The notes under the pieces were generated by a model that did no database searches, was not told the DNA's origin, and saw nothing but the letters and a program-made list of their open reading frames with translations. The position numbers and the translations under genes were made by a program. DNA of 64,000 bases from Pelecanus crispus (taxonomy: Eukaryota > Chordata > Aves > Pelecaniformes > Pelecanidae), in contig NC_134655.1 of the NCBI RefSeq assembly GCF_030463565.1, positions 8,692,372-8,756,371 of the forward strand, given 5' to 3'. The stretch's first letter is position 1; each line of letters begins with the position of its first letter. Shown piece by piece: positions 41,401 through 51,850 of this stretch.

Positions 41401-41478
41401 AGGGCCCAGACGGCAAGTGAGTTAGCCCAGGAAGATTACTGTTACTCAGTTTTTGCATCCGCATTAAAACATTTAATT
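38462..41478. other. Intergenic DNA, no gene recognised
   Basis: No exon with a recognisable protein was found on either strand. There is a GC-richer patch at about 39340-39720, CpG-rich sequence at about 40480-40620, T runs near 40132-40145 and 40177-40198, and a possible cDNA-like 3' end at 41142-41172. I looked for RIPPLY1, CLDN2 and RPL31, which flank the related genes in mammals, and saw none of them. Confidence 0.5.
41142..41172 (+). other. AATAAA followed by an A12 tract: possible mRNA 3' end or retrocopy tail
   Basis: TTAAATAAAATTTTGTTTCA is followed by CTT and twelve A residues. A signal about 15-20 bases before a genomic A tract is the pattern of a retroposed mRNA 3' end, but no parent gene or target duplication was identified. 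It may be chance. Confidence 0.3.
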
Positions 41479-41790
41479 GAAAGCTGGAGAGGGACTTCTT
41501 ACAAGGGCAGGTATATTGATAGGACAAGGGGTAATGGCTTTAAACTGAAAGAGGGGAGATTTAGATTAGATGCAAGGAAGAAACTCTTCACTACGAGGGT
41601 GGTGAGGCACTGGAACAGGTGGCCCAGAGAAGTTGTGGATGCCCCATCCCTGGAAGGGTTGAAGGTTGGGTTGGATGGGGCTTTGAGGAAGCTGGTCTAG
41701 TGGAAGGTATCCCTGCCTATGGCAGGGGGGTGAGAACTAGATGGTCTTTATGGTCCCTTCCAACCCAGACCATTCTATGATTCTATGATT
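41479..41790 (+). mobile_element. CR1 LINE 3' end, 5'-truncated
   Basis: It runs from GAAAGCTGGAGAGGGACTTC through GGCTTTAAACTGAAAGAGGG and GCCCAGAGAAGTTGTGGATG to the terminal ATTCTATGATTCTATGATT octamer repeats. This is the untranslated 3' end of chicken-repeat-1 LINEs, severely 5'-truncated as usual. Confidence 0.92.
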
Positions 41791-41848
41791 TACAGTGTGC
41801 AGACATGTCTAGGCTGACTCTGATTTCTGTTCTTTCTAATTTATGCAT

Positions 41849-41853
41849 TGCCC
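41849..41853. repeat. Target-site duplication TGCCC (left of ERV)
   Basis: TGCCC immediately precedes the TG terminus of the left LTR and equals 48628-48632. Confidence 0.85.
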
Positions 41854-42397
41854 TGTCGTGGTTTAACCCCAATCGGCAACTAGGCCCCACACAGCCACCC
41901 TCCCCCGCCTCCCCCGGTGGGATGGGGGAGCAAATCGGGGGGGGTGGGAAGTAAAACCTGTGGGTTGAGGTAAAGGCAATTTAATAGGACAGCAGAGGAA
42001 GACAAAATAATAATAATGATGATAAAAGAATGTACAAAGCAAGTGATGCACAATGCAATTGATCACCACCCACCGACCGATGCCCAGCTAGGCCCTGAGC
42101 AGCGATCGCCCCACCCTGGCCAACTCCCCACAGCCTATATACTGAGCATGACGCCATATGGTATGGAATAGCCCTTTGGCCAGTTTGGATCAACTGTTCT
42201 GGCTGTGCCCCCTCCCGGCTTCGTGTGCACCTGGCAGAGCATGGGAAGCTGCAAAGTCCTTGACTAGCATAAGCAGTACTCAGCAACAACTAAAACATCA
42301 GCGTGTTATCAGCATTATTCTCATCCTAAATCCAACACACAGCACTATGCCAGCTACTAGGAAGAAAATTAACTCTATCCCAGCCGAAACCAGGACA
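41854..42397 (-). repeat. 3' LTR of the ERV
   Basis: It starts TGTCGTGGTTTAACCCC and ends ACCAGGACA on the + strand; 544 bp. It aligns with 48074-48627 over its whole length except for G/A-tract differences near 41928-41952 and a small indel region near 41890. Confidence 0.93.
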
Positions 42398-42810
42398 GTA
42401 TCCACGTCTTATTCTATACCATCTAGGTCATGCCCAGGTTCTACCCTTTCCAATACATTTCAATAAATCACCACTTTCCCTGGCTTTTGCTATATATGCA
42501 CAGATATCATTCCCTAAGTCTATGGGCCATCCCTCCCATGTCCACTGAGTTCATTCGGTCCATGACTTTGGGCTCCATCTGCCATAACAGCCCTTCAGGG
42601 CAGGAGAGATGGTGTGCGGTGCTGGACTGTTGCATGCTGAAGCCAGTTCCGGTTCCATCACCACTGCACTTTGCTTGGTTCCATCAGTGTTCATTCTTCA
42701 TTAATCTGGGTGATTCTTACTGTAATACCATTGATATGGCACATAGCCACCATAATAGTGATGACTTACAGTATTATATAGCAATATTATAAAGCATCAT
42801 ACAATCCAGT

Positions 42811-43556
42811 TCATTGGCCATTTTCACCCAAAATCAAATCCCCTTGAGGTACACACTGGACTTTCCCATCCTTCCGCATCACCCACCAAGTGCACCCAGG
42901 TCCTTGAGCAAGAACAATCCCACAGATGGGTTTGCCTTTGCCCGAAGCAGGAATAACCCAGACTGTCTTCCCCAACATATTTTTTTTTTTCATGTGTACT
43001 ACAGGGACTTTATCCCCTTCTACGGTACGTAAAAGTTTTGATTGGGCAGGGCCAGCTTGATTGGCAGATCCCCTGCTGTTGACTTACCAGGTGGCTTTTG
43101 CTAAATGCGTATCCCAATGTTTGAATGTCCCACCACCCATTGCTCTCAGGTTAGTCTTTAGCAGTCCATTGTATCGTTTGATTTTCCCCAGAGGCTGGTG
43201 CATGGTAAGGGATGTGATATACCCACTCAATGCCGTGCTCTTTGGCCCAGGGGTCTATGAGGTTGTTTTGGAAAGGAGTCCCGTTGTCTCAGTTCTTTCT
43301 GGGGTGCCATGTTGCCACAGGACTTGGTTTTCAAGGCCCAGGATGGTGTTCCAGGTGGTGGCATGGGGCATGGCTTTCCAACCATCCAGCAGGTGCTTCC
43401 ACCATGGTGAGCCCTTGGTGCTTGCCTTGGCAGGTTTGGGGGAGTGTGATATAACCAATCTGCCAGGCCTCCCCATATTTATATTTTAGCCATCGCCCAC
43501 CATACCAGAGAGCCTTTAACCATTTGGCTTGCTTGATTGCAGCGCATGTTTCACAT
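42811..43556 (-). pseudogene. ERV integrase core and C-terminal domain, broken
   Basis: The fragment at 43255-43476 covers part of the catalytic core. The one at 42811-42993 (WVIPASGKGKPICGI, then GCTWWVMRKDGKVQCVPQGD) looks like the small beta-barrel C-terminal domain. About 410 bases separate it from the 3' LTR, too little for env. Confidence 0.7.
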
Positions 43557-44423
43557 TCATGGATGACGTGCAGTAGTGTCCTTGGTCAAGTCCACCCCTC
43601 GATCATGCGCCCATCTATATGTTGCACCTCTTCCATGATGGCCTGAGGTGTCATGGGCCCACCGAGCTATAAATAATTCACCCTTATGTTGCCAGTCCAG
43701 ATCCACCTGAGCCACTTCAATCTTAGCAGCCTGATCCGCCTGCTGGTTGTTTTGATGTTCTTCAGTCGCCTGACTCTTGGGTACATGAGCATCTACGTGA
43801 CGAACCTTTACAACCAGGTTCTCTACCCGGGCAGCAATATCTTGCCACAATGCGGCAGCCCAGATGGGTTTGCCTCTGCGCTGCCAGTTGCTCTGCTTCC
43901 ATTGCTGCAACCATCCCCACAGGGCATTTGCCACCATCCGTGAATCAGTATGGAGATAAAGGACTGGCCACTTCTCTCATTCAGCAGTATCTAAAGCCAG
44001 CTGGATGGCTTTCACCTCTGCAAACTGACTCAATTCACCTTCACCTTCAGCAGTTTCTGCAACTTGTCATATAGGACTCCATACAGCAGCTTTCCACCGC
44101 CGATGCTTTCCCGCAAGATGACAGGACCTATTGCTTCTCATTTTCTGGCAGTTTATCATACAGTGGGGCCTCCTCAGCACGTGTGACCTCCTCCTCTGGC
44201 AATATTCAAAAATCTTCGCCTCTGGCCAGGCCATGATCACTTCCAAGATTCCTGGGCGACTGGGGTTTCCTATTTGAGCCTGTTCTGTGATCAGTGCGAC
44301 CCACTTACTCCACGTAGCATCAGTTGCATGATGTGTAGAGGGGACCCTCCCTTTGAGCATCCAGCCCAGCACCGGCAGTCGGGGTGCCAGCAGGAGCTGT
44401 GCTTCAGTACCAACCACGTCCAA
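43557..44423 (-). pseudogene. ERV RT connection, RNase H and integrase N-terminus, broken
   Basis: Open pieces at 44067-44423 and 43557-43937 lie in the expected order. The second carries a YRWAHDRG-type stretch and a preceding H-x-x-x-H pattern, consistent with the zinc-binding HHCC start of integrase. The frame breaks between them. Confidence 0.75.
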
Positions 44424-45117
44424 AGCAGCTCAAACCCCTTTATACGCTGCCAATGTCTCTTTCTCAGTTGGTGTATAGCGGGCCTCGGATCCTCTGTATC
44501 CCTGAGTCCAAAACTCTAGGGGTCGACCTCAAGTCTCCCCTGGTGCTTTCTGCTCCAGGTAGGGCCATTCTCCCTGGCTGTGGTGTAGAGCACATTCCTT
44601 ACATCCTGCCCTGCCCGGACCAGCCCAAGGGCTACTGCATGAACTATCTCCCATCTAATTTGTTCAAAGGCTTGTTGTTGCTCAGGACCCCATTTGAAAT
44701 CACTCTTCTTCTGGGTCAGTTAATAGAGAGGGCTTACGATCAGACTGTAATTTGGAATATGCATTTTCCAAAAACCCACAATGCTTAAGAAAGCTTATGT
44801 TTCCTTTTTTGATGGTTGGTGTGGACATAGCTGTTACTTTGTTGATCACATCCATTGGGATCTGACAACGTCCATCCTGCCATTTTATTCCTAAGAACTG
44901 GATCTCCTGTGCAGGTTCCTTGACCTTACTTTGTTTTATGGCAAAAACCAGCCTTCAGAAGGATTTGGACTATTTTCTTTCCCTTCTCAAAAAAACCTCT
45001 TCTGCTGTGTTGCCCCACACAATGTTGTCATCGATGTACTACAGCCTCACCCTGTTCCAGTGCCGTCTGGATCAGTCCATGGCAAATGGTGGGGCTGTGC
45101 TTCCACCCCTGGAGCAG
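44424..45117 (-). pseudogene. ERV reverse transcriptase palm/thumb, broken
   Basis: The catalytic YIDD motif is encoded by the complement of 45027-45038. The codon just before it is TAG (complement of 45039-45041), so the active-site strand is truncated. Further stops follow toward the thumb. Confidence 0.75.
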
Positions 45118-45855
45118 TCAATTCCAGGTGTACTGAACACCCCTCCAAGTGAAAGCAAACTGTGGCCTGCAAGCTGCTGCCAAAGGGATTGAGAAAAATG
45201 CATTAGCAGTATCAGGTGTGGTGTACCACTTGGCTGCCTTCAACTCCAGCTCATATTGAAGTTCTAGCATGTCCGGCACAGCAGCACTCAGCAGTGGCGT
45301 GACTTCATTCAGGCCACGGTAGTCTACTGCTAGTCTCCACTCCCCATTAGACTTTCGCACTGGCCATATGGGACTGTTAAAGGGTGAGCGAGCCTTGCTG
45401 ATCACTCCCTGGCTCTCCAGTTGACGAATCAGGTTATGGATGGGAATCAGGGAGTCTCGGTTGGTGCGATATTGCCGCCGGTGCACTGTTGTGGTGGTGA
45501 TCGGCACCTGTTGTTCTTGGACCCTCAGCAACCCCACAACAGAAGGGTCCTCTGAGAGACCGGGCAAGGTGGACAACTGTTTAGTTTCCTCTGTCTCCAA
45601 GGCAGCTTTTCCAAAAGCCCACCGGTACCCTTTTGGGTCCTTGAAATACCCTCTCCTGAGGTAGTCTATGCCAAGGATGCACAGAGCTTCTGGGCCAGTC
45701 ACAATGGGGTGCTTTTGCCACTCATTCCCAGTTAGGCTCACTTCAGCCTCCAGTACAGTGAGCTGTTGGGATCCCCCCGTCACTCCAGAAATACAGATGC
45801 GTTCTGCCCCTGTATAGCTTGATGGCATTAGAGTACACTGTGCACCGGTGTCCAC
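45118..45855 (-). pseudogene. ERV protease and start of reverse transcriptase, remnant
   Basis: This is the longest open piece of the element (245 residues). It starts near the aspartic protease motif DTGAQ (residues 2-6). From about residue 135 it enters the RT fingers, with SPFNSPIWPVRK and VDYRGLNEV. It is open at both ends only as a fragment: the frame closes within RT, and pol continues in other frames at lower coordinates. The sequence type resembles ERV-L/class III pol of birds. Confidence 0.85.
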
Positions 45856-46228
45856 TAGAGCCTTGTACTCCTGTGGGTCTGACGTTCCAGGTCATCGAAT
45901 CCACACAGTCCAGTAAACCCGGTTGTCCCTTCCCTCCAGCTGGCTGGAGGCAGGGCCCCTCTAACACTGGTCACAGTATTCATTACTCACTTCTTGTACA
46001 TATGAGTCAGGAGTCCCTTCATTAAGATCAGAAGTAATATCAGCTCTTCTACTCTGTCTGGGGAACTGCCCACTGGAAACTGGAGCAGCAATTTTCCTGG
46101 AAGAACCCCCCCTGTGTGATTGTTTTTCCTTGCAACTCACACACCCATGTCTCTAGGGTCGAGGTAGATTTTCCATCCCACTTCCTCATATCCTCTCCAT
46201 GGTTACGCAGGTAAAACCACAGGGTGCC

Positions 46229-47208
46229 CTATGGTGTGTACCCTCTATATCCTCTCTCTTGAGCAGAAGAACACTGACTCCTAATAGCTGAGATATTGGT
46301 CTGTATAGATGGAGAGTAGGACCTATTCTCTTCGAGTTGCTGGACCTGCCGGGACAGTTTCTCTACAGCCAAGACAAGGGAGGAAGAGACTTTCTTCGTA
46401 TTCCCGGAGTCAGTCAGCCACTTCATCCACTGTTGGTGCCTCTTCATCTTTCCAGGTCAGTATTGCCAATACCACACGGGTCGTGTGCACTGGACTTCAT
46501 CTGGATCTTTCGGTAACTGCTCATTGTTCAGGTCAGTATAAATCACCTCCAGCACGGCTAATTCCCTCAGGTACTGGATACCTCTCTCTGTGGTGGTCCA
46601 TTTGCCTGGGCAATATGTAACAGCTTCCTTGAAGGGATACCTTTCCTTCATGCCTAACAGTAGTTGCCTCCAGAGGCTGAGGGCTTGTGCTCCTTTTCCA
46701 ATCACTTTGTCAATGCCCCCTTCCGTGGAAAGGGATCCCAGCTGTTTGGCTTCCTTACCCTCTAATTCCAGGCTACTGGCCCTGTTATCCCAGCATTGGA
46801 GCAGCCATGTGACAATGTGCGCACCTGGACGACAGCTGAAATCTTTTTGCTATCTTGCAGCTCACTCAAGGATAAGGATTGGGTGGTTTCCGTCTCATTT
46901 ATGAGTTCTTCCTCTTCCTCCTCCTTGTGATTGCCCTGTTTTTTCATCATCCCTTTCTAAACGAGCTGACTTTCACTTCCAAGATTTCTTCTTGTGTATG
47001 GGGGCGACTGATACCAACATTGGTTCTCTGGTTCAGCTGCAGTGCCCTTGCCTGTCATGGGGGCTGGAATAACCACAATGCCTGTCGCCGGGGTTTGAGT
47101 AACTGCGGTGCCTGTCACAGGGGTTGGAGTAACTGCAATGTTCTTAAATAGTTGTTTAACCCTAAGCAAGACCTGACACACATTCAGAAGATATAGCAAT
47201 AGGAACAT
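46229..47208 (-). pseudogene. ERV gag remnant
   Basis: Several open pieces in different frames (about 46229-46447, 46457-46705, 46762-46950, 46957-47208) lie between the leader and protease, where gag should be. One encodes a Trp/Leu-rich helical capsid-like block and another a Glu-rich segment. The piece at 46957-47208 contains imperfect Thr/Pro/Val repeats matching a roughly 30-base DNA repeat at about 47045-47145. No continuous frame exists. The assignment is mainly by position. Confidence 0.6.
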
Positions 47209-47539
47209 GCTGGTTTGAACAACCCAAGGATGTCAAAAATTCTCAAGAGCTATTGTAATTAGGCTGGAGAAGAAGTGGAAGAGGGAGGAAGGTGTTCCCC
47301 CTGTAGGTTGCCTCTCCGAGGAGAAAAAGTAAAAAGTGTAATTATGAATAATTTCTGATAGATGGCTCCTGAACTACAGAGGTGACAGCAATGCAGAGTA
47401 CAAATACAAGATTGGCAATAATTTGATCATACCGTAAGCCAGTGTTACACAGTACAGCAAAGCAATACCCTTAATCCATTTCCCAGAGGTGATAAACAGC
47501 ACATACATACTGACAAACAGTATATACAGTAAGTAAGGT

Positions 47540-47926
47540 GGTGTTCAGCCTGGAGAAGAGAAGGCTGTGGGGAGACCTTATTGCAGCCTTTCAGTACTTA
47601 AAGGGGGCCTATAGGAATGATGGGGACAATTTTTTTAGCAAGGCCTGCTGTGACAGGACAAGGAGTAATGGTTTTAAACTAAAGGAGGACAGATTTAGAC
47701 TGGATATAAGGAAGAAATTTTTTACAGTGAGGGTGGTGAAACACCGGAACAGGTTGCCCAGAGAGGTGGTAGATGCCCCATCCCTGGAAACATGCCAGGT
47801 CAGGTTGGACGGGGCTCTGAGCAACCTGATCTGGTTCAAGCTGTCCCTGCTCACTGCAGGGCGGTTGGGCTGGATGATCTCTAAAGGTCCCTTCCAACCC
47901 AAAGCATTCTATGATTCTATGATTCT
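47540..47926 (+). mobile_element. CR1 LINE 3' end nested in the ERV
   Basis: It starts GTTCAGCCTGGAGAAGAGAA, includes GCCCAGAGAGGTGGTAGATG and ends in CATTCTATGATTCTATGATT. It lies opposite to the ERV within its leader/gag region, so it inserted after the retrovirus. Confidence 0.93.
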
Positions 47927-48047
47927 AACTCTGAGAGCAAGTAAATCAACATTGTGACCAGCAATTACTAAACTAATATAACAAATGCTTATAACAAATT
48001 TGTTTTAACATGCTGTGATCACATCTGTCATTATCTCAAACCTCTGA

Positions 48048-48065
48048 GCCCCACATTGGGTGCTA
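48048..48065 (-). other. Primer-binding site, tRNA-Lys-like
   Basis: On the - strand the 18 bases read TAGCACCCAATGTGGGGC. The tRNA-Lys(1,2) primer site of betaretrovirus-like elements is TGGCGCCCAACGTGGGGC, so three transitions separate them. Eight bases lie between this site and the 5' LTR. Confidence 0.7.
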
Positions 48066-48073
48066 AAAAGGAC

Positions 48074-48627
48074 TGTTGTGGTTTAACCCCAGCTGGCAAC
48101 TAAGCCCCTACACAGCTGCTTGCTCACACTTCCCCCACCCCGGTAGGATGGGGGAGCAAATTGGGAAAAAAAAAAAAGTAAAACCTGTGGGTTGAGGTAA
48201 AGGCAGTTTAATAGGACAGTGGAGGAAGAGAAAATAATAATAATAATGATGATAAAAGACTATACAAAGCAAGTGATGCACAATGCAATTGATCACCACC
48301 CACCAACCGATGCCCAGCCAGGCCCCGAGCAGCAGTTGCCCCACCCTGGCCAACTCCCCACAGCCTATATACTGAGCATGACGCCGTATGGTATGGAATA
48401 GCCCTTTGGCCAGTTTGGATCAACTGTTCTGGCTGTGCCCCCTCCCGGCTTCTTGTGTACCTGGCAGAGCATGGGAAGCTGCAAAGTCCTTGACTAGCAT
48501 AAGCAGTACTTAGCAACAACTAAAACATCGGTGTGTTATCAGCATTATTCTCATCCTAAATCCAAAGTACAGCACTATGCCAGCTACTAGGAAGAAAACT
48601 AACTCTATCCCATCTGAAAGCAGGACA
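48074..48627 (-). repeat. 5' LTR of the ERV
   Basis: It starts TGTTGTGGTTTAACCCC and ends AGCAGGACA on the + strand; 554 bp. Read on the - strand it has a TATA-like AGTATATAGG (complement of about 48364-48373), then an ATTAAA signal (complement of 48207-48212), consistent with U3-R-U5 order. Confidence 0.93.
48364..48373 (-). promoter_or_regulatory. TATA-like box of the ERV 5' LTR
   Basis: CCTATATACT on the + strand reads AGTATATAGG on the - strand, in the middle of the LTR and upstream of the ATTAAA signal. The same word occurs at the equivalent place in the other LTR. Confidence 0.6.
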
Positions 48628-48632
48628 TGCCC
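48628..48632. repeat. Target-site duplication TGCCC (right of ERV)
   Basis: TGCCC immediately follows the CA terminus of the right LTR and equals 41849-41853. Confidence 0.85.
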
Positions 48633-49257
48633 CTATTGCTTCTGGCACTGGTCATGGAAATGCCAGTCTCCATCTTGAGCCCCTCCTTCAGCTGTTTATC
48701 CACGTGCATACGCGACGGCTGCTGCTCTTGTGCCTCTGGAGAGCAAGGAGCAGATTTCAGTCCCCAATGGACCCATACTATCCAGGGAATAACAACAGCC
48801 CATCTTGTGTAAGAGGTCTTACAAGTATTATTTTATTTCTTCTTTATTTTTTTTTTTAAAATACTATGTACAATCTGTTTAAAGCTTGTCAAAATGCACA
48901 GGGTCGCCTTCAATGGAGCTGTGCAGGGACACAGATTCAAGACAAGAATAAAATCTTTACTGTTCATCTTCATAAGACACTTCCTTTTTCCCATTACAAA
49001 ATACTTTTAAGAATAGTAACATTTATAAATGTATCTATATTCAACATCATATAAAATAAACCAAGATTTATACTCAATTCTAAGATTTTTTCTTATTTTC
49101 TTGGGTTTTTTTTTACATGGAGTATATACAATATATACAGTAACTTTTCACTGTTTGTCAAACCAGCCTGATTATACCCACCAGGCTTTAGCTTATATGT
49201 ACAAATACGCTAAAAGTGCAAGACTTTAATCGTTAAAGCTGCCTGTGTTTTCAGAGG

Positions 49258-49376
49258 TCTGGAATTGTGTGGCCTATATATATAGATTTATATATAGATA
49301 TACACGTACATACGTATATATGTATATTAAAAATACATATATCTGCATATCTATATATATAGACAGAGATAGTATA
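49258..49376. repeat. TA/TATG-rich simple repeat
   Basis: Interrupted TATATA, TAGATATA and TACGTATA runs form a low-complexity patch. Confidence 0.8.
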
Positions 49377-50554
49377 TAGGTGCTTGTGTACTAGAAAGCC
49401 TCAGAACATTAATGACTAACAGGTCGACACCGACACAGGAGCCCAACCCCGACGCAGGCGGCATCGGTCACGTTCCTACCCTCTGCTTGTCACCAGCAAG
49501 TCACGCTTGTGTTTTCTTGTAAGCACCCGGGGGGGTGTGAACCAAACCCACCAGCAACCCTCAATTCCAAATGGGTCCCCAAAACACAGGGCATAGCTAC
49601 CACTGAGGTAAACAAATACAAATCAACCTGAATAAAGAGATTTATTTATTCATATATTTTTTTGAGAGTGAGTGACAATATAAGGCAAAAATCCCATGGC
49701 CCTGACTCAGCCTTCCCCCAGCCTGGAGGCAGACGGAGCAGGGACCAGGCAAGCCCCAAAAAGGGACTGTGAGATTTTGTCCTTCGGAGCATGTCTGGAA
49801 AATACGGCTCTACCCGTGGGGCAGCGCCTGGGACCGTGCAGCCACCCACCAGCAGCTAGGCTAGCGGCTGGGGTGGACACCGGGAATAAAGGGGGTGGGG
49901 GGGGCACATGATAAAGTGCATTTTAGGTCTCTTGTTTCAGCAAGGCCCATCTAACATGTAAACCTCCGTGCCAACCTCCAGTGCTCCTCATGCGAGGCTG
50001 CGAGCCGGGGCAGCGGTGCCACCCCCCCGCCTGCCCGTGCAGCCCCGCGCTGCCATCAGAAGGGCTGTGTCCATGGCACAGCCCCGGCCGGCACACCCAC
50101 CGCCCCCAACCCCCTTCCCAACCCTTTTTTGCTGGACTTCCTTTCAAAGTCACAGCAACGCCAGAAAACTACTCTGCCTTGGCTACCTTCCTACCAAAGC
50201 TTGTTAAAAAAATCCACCCCCCCAAGTCCCTGATCCAACCACTACCACCTCCGAGAGACATCTGACTGACACCTGCCATGTCTGGGCTCACGTACGGTGA
50301 TGGGACACTGCAGAACAGCCATGGTGGTGTGCTGGGGCGATGCAAGTTTAATGGGCAAGACAGGGAAATGCATGGCCTTTCCCTCCTGCCAGCCACACCA
50401 GGCCACAAATTGTGTACAATAGCGGAGCCCTAACATAAATGTGAGTTTGCCTCCCCACTACCATTATGTGCCAAGGTTAGGGGCAAAAAACCAAACCCCC
50501 AAAAATACAGCAACCCTCCTGCCCCAGCTTCATGAGCAACCCTACTGTCTTGGC

Positions 50555-50652
50555 ATGGGGAGGGGGTGATCCTAAAAGTAATAGTGCTTTAAAAAAAAAA
50601 AAAAAATTTCCTACCTCAAAGGGATGGGGAGGGGGTGATCCTAAAAGTAACA

Positions 50653-50692
<40 letters not shown>

Positions 50693-50703
50693 CTACCACA
50701 AAG
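50555..50703. repeat. Two-copy direct repeat, each unit containing a poly(A) tract
   Basis: GGGGAGGGGGTGATCCTAAA, then AGTAA(T/C)AGTGCTTT, an A tract and TTTCCTACC(T/A)CAAAGG occur twice, at 50555-50623 and 50624-50703. The units differ at two bases and in A-tract length (about 16 versus nearly 30). Confidence 0.92.
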
Positions 50704-51775
50704 GCTCCGTGCTGGCCCTTGCGTCCCCTCACGTGACACCGCAGCACAAACTGCCTGGGGCGGGAGAGACCCCGTGCTCTCCCCAGGACTTGGGCTCTAA
50801 GAGCCCAGGGTTGGGGCTGTTGTTATTTCAGCTCCGGATCGTACCACAAAGGCAGGTGCTCCACATCCCACTGCCCCGGTGAGGTGGCCCCAGCCCACGG
50901 CTCTGTGATAGCCACGGTTACGTGTCGGGGTTTGAAACGGGGGGCCCCGTTCAGGCTGCGCCCCAGAGCAGCTGCTCAGCCACCCCAGTGCCCAGGGGCT
51001 GCGTGTGTTGGCTGGGCTGGGTCCCAGCCAGGGGCTGCGCTGGCAAGGCACTAGCCCCGATATTGTAACCCCACGGGTAAGGGCTGCCAGGCACCCCCTC
51101 GGCTCCGTGCTGTGGCCCACTGAGCTTCCCAAAACGCTGCTCGTGGCTGGGAGGCTGCACCTGCCCTCCGCCTGCTCCGCAACCCATCACCGCTGGCATC
51201 CCTGGGAGGTGTGCGCCCAAACGCCCCAGCCAAAGCCGACCGTGCCGATGCTTTTGCCAAGGGAGGGGCCCTGCGGAAAGCCGGGGGCTCGCACAGCTTT
51301 TGTTCACATGCCCGCCCCTGCCCCGGCCGAAACATCAAAGCAGCCCCATGCAAAGCGCCTTGCACCAGCCCCATGAATGCTCCCAGCTGCTGCGGGTGCA
51401 CCCTGCTCCAGCAGCCTGTCCTCCCACCACCACCCCGCGCAACATGGCACATCAAAATCCCGTCCCCTTCCCCAGGAAAAAACCCGGCAGGTGGGAAGCA
51501 GCCCCTTGTGCAATGGGGCCGGGGCACGGCCGGGGCAGGCGGTGAGCCACGCTGCAGCCAAAACTGTGGCTGGGGCAGATCTACTGCGCTCCCGTTTCGT
51601 TCCTGAGCATTCCGGGAAACTTGGGCTGCCGCAACCTGTTTCAGTCAGGCTGAAAGAGTTGGGTTTTTCTGCCCCCGTGCTACCGAGCCCACACGCTCAC
51701 GCCTGGCCCCAAAGCTAACGAAACCCTCCCAGCGCTGCAGCGCAGAAAACGTGCGTGGCTGGTGGGGGAAAGCGA

Positions 51776-51850
51776 GCTAGCTAGCTAGCTATAGATATAG
51801 CTGCATCTACAGCATTGGATATCTCTAGCTATAGATATATGTACCATGAG
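51776..51850. repeat. CTAG/ATAG-rich simple repeat
   Basis: Five overlapping AGCT/CTAG units lead into CTAGCTATAGATATA at 51785-51799, which recurs at 51825-51839, a 40-base spacing. Confidence 0.85.

Larger units (their letters stand above)
41854..48627 (-). mobile_element. Nearly full-length, inactivated endogenous retrovirus (ERV-L-like)
   Basis: Paired LTRs (3' LTR 41854-42397, 5' LTR 48074-48627) flank an internal region read on the - strand. The same 5 bp, TGCCC, flanks both ends (41849-41853 and 48628-48632). Next to the 5' LTR is a primer site resembling the tRNA-Lys complement (48048-48065). Gag-like, protease, reverse transcriptase, RNase H and integrase remnants follow in order. 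No env was recognised in the short gap between integrase and the 3' LTR, as in ERV-L elements. Stops and frame breaks interrupt pol, and a CR1 is nested at 47540-47926. The LTRs differ by about 30 substitutions by eye, plus two hard-to-align tracts, so the insertion is not recent. No polypurine tract was evident. Confidence 0.9.

Noticed and set aside
42398..42810. A possible env gene before the 3' LTR
   Set aside because: Only about 410 bases are available and no signal peptide, transmembrane or envelope-like sequence was recognised.
47045..47145. Repeats that could suggest a CRISPR-like array
   Set aside because: The units are contiguous without spacers, imperfect, and lie in a retroviral gag region of a vertebrate genome.
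50951..51718. Overlapping open frames of 110-158 codons on both strands
   Set aside because: Stops are rare in GC-rich sequence. No family similarity, splice structure or consistent frame was seen.
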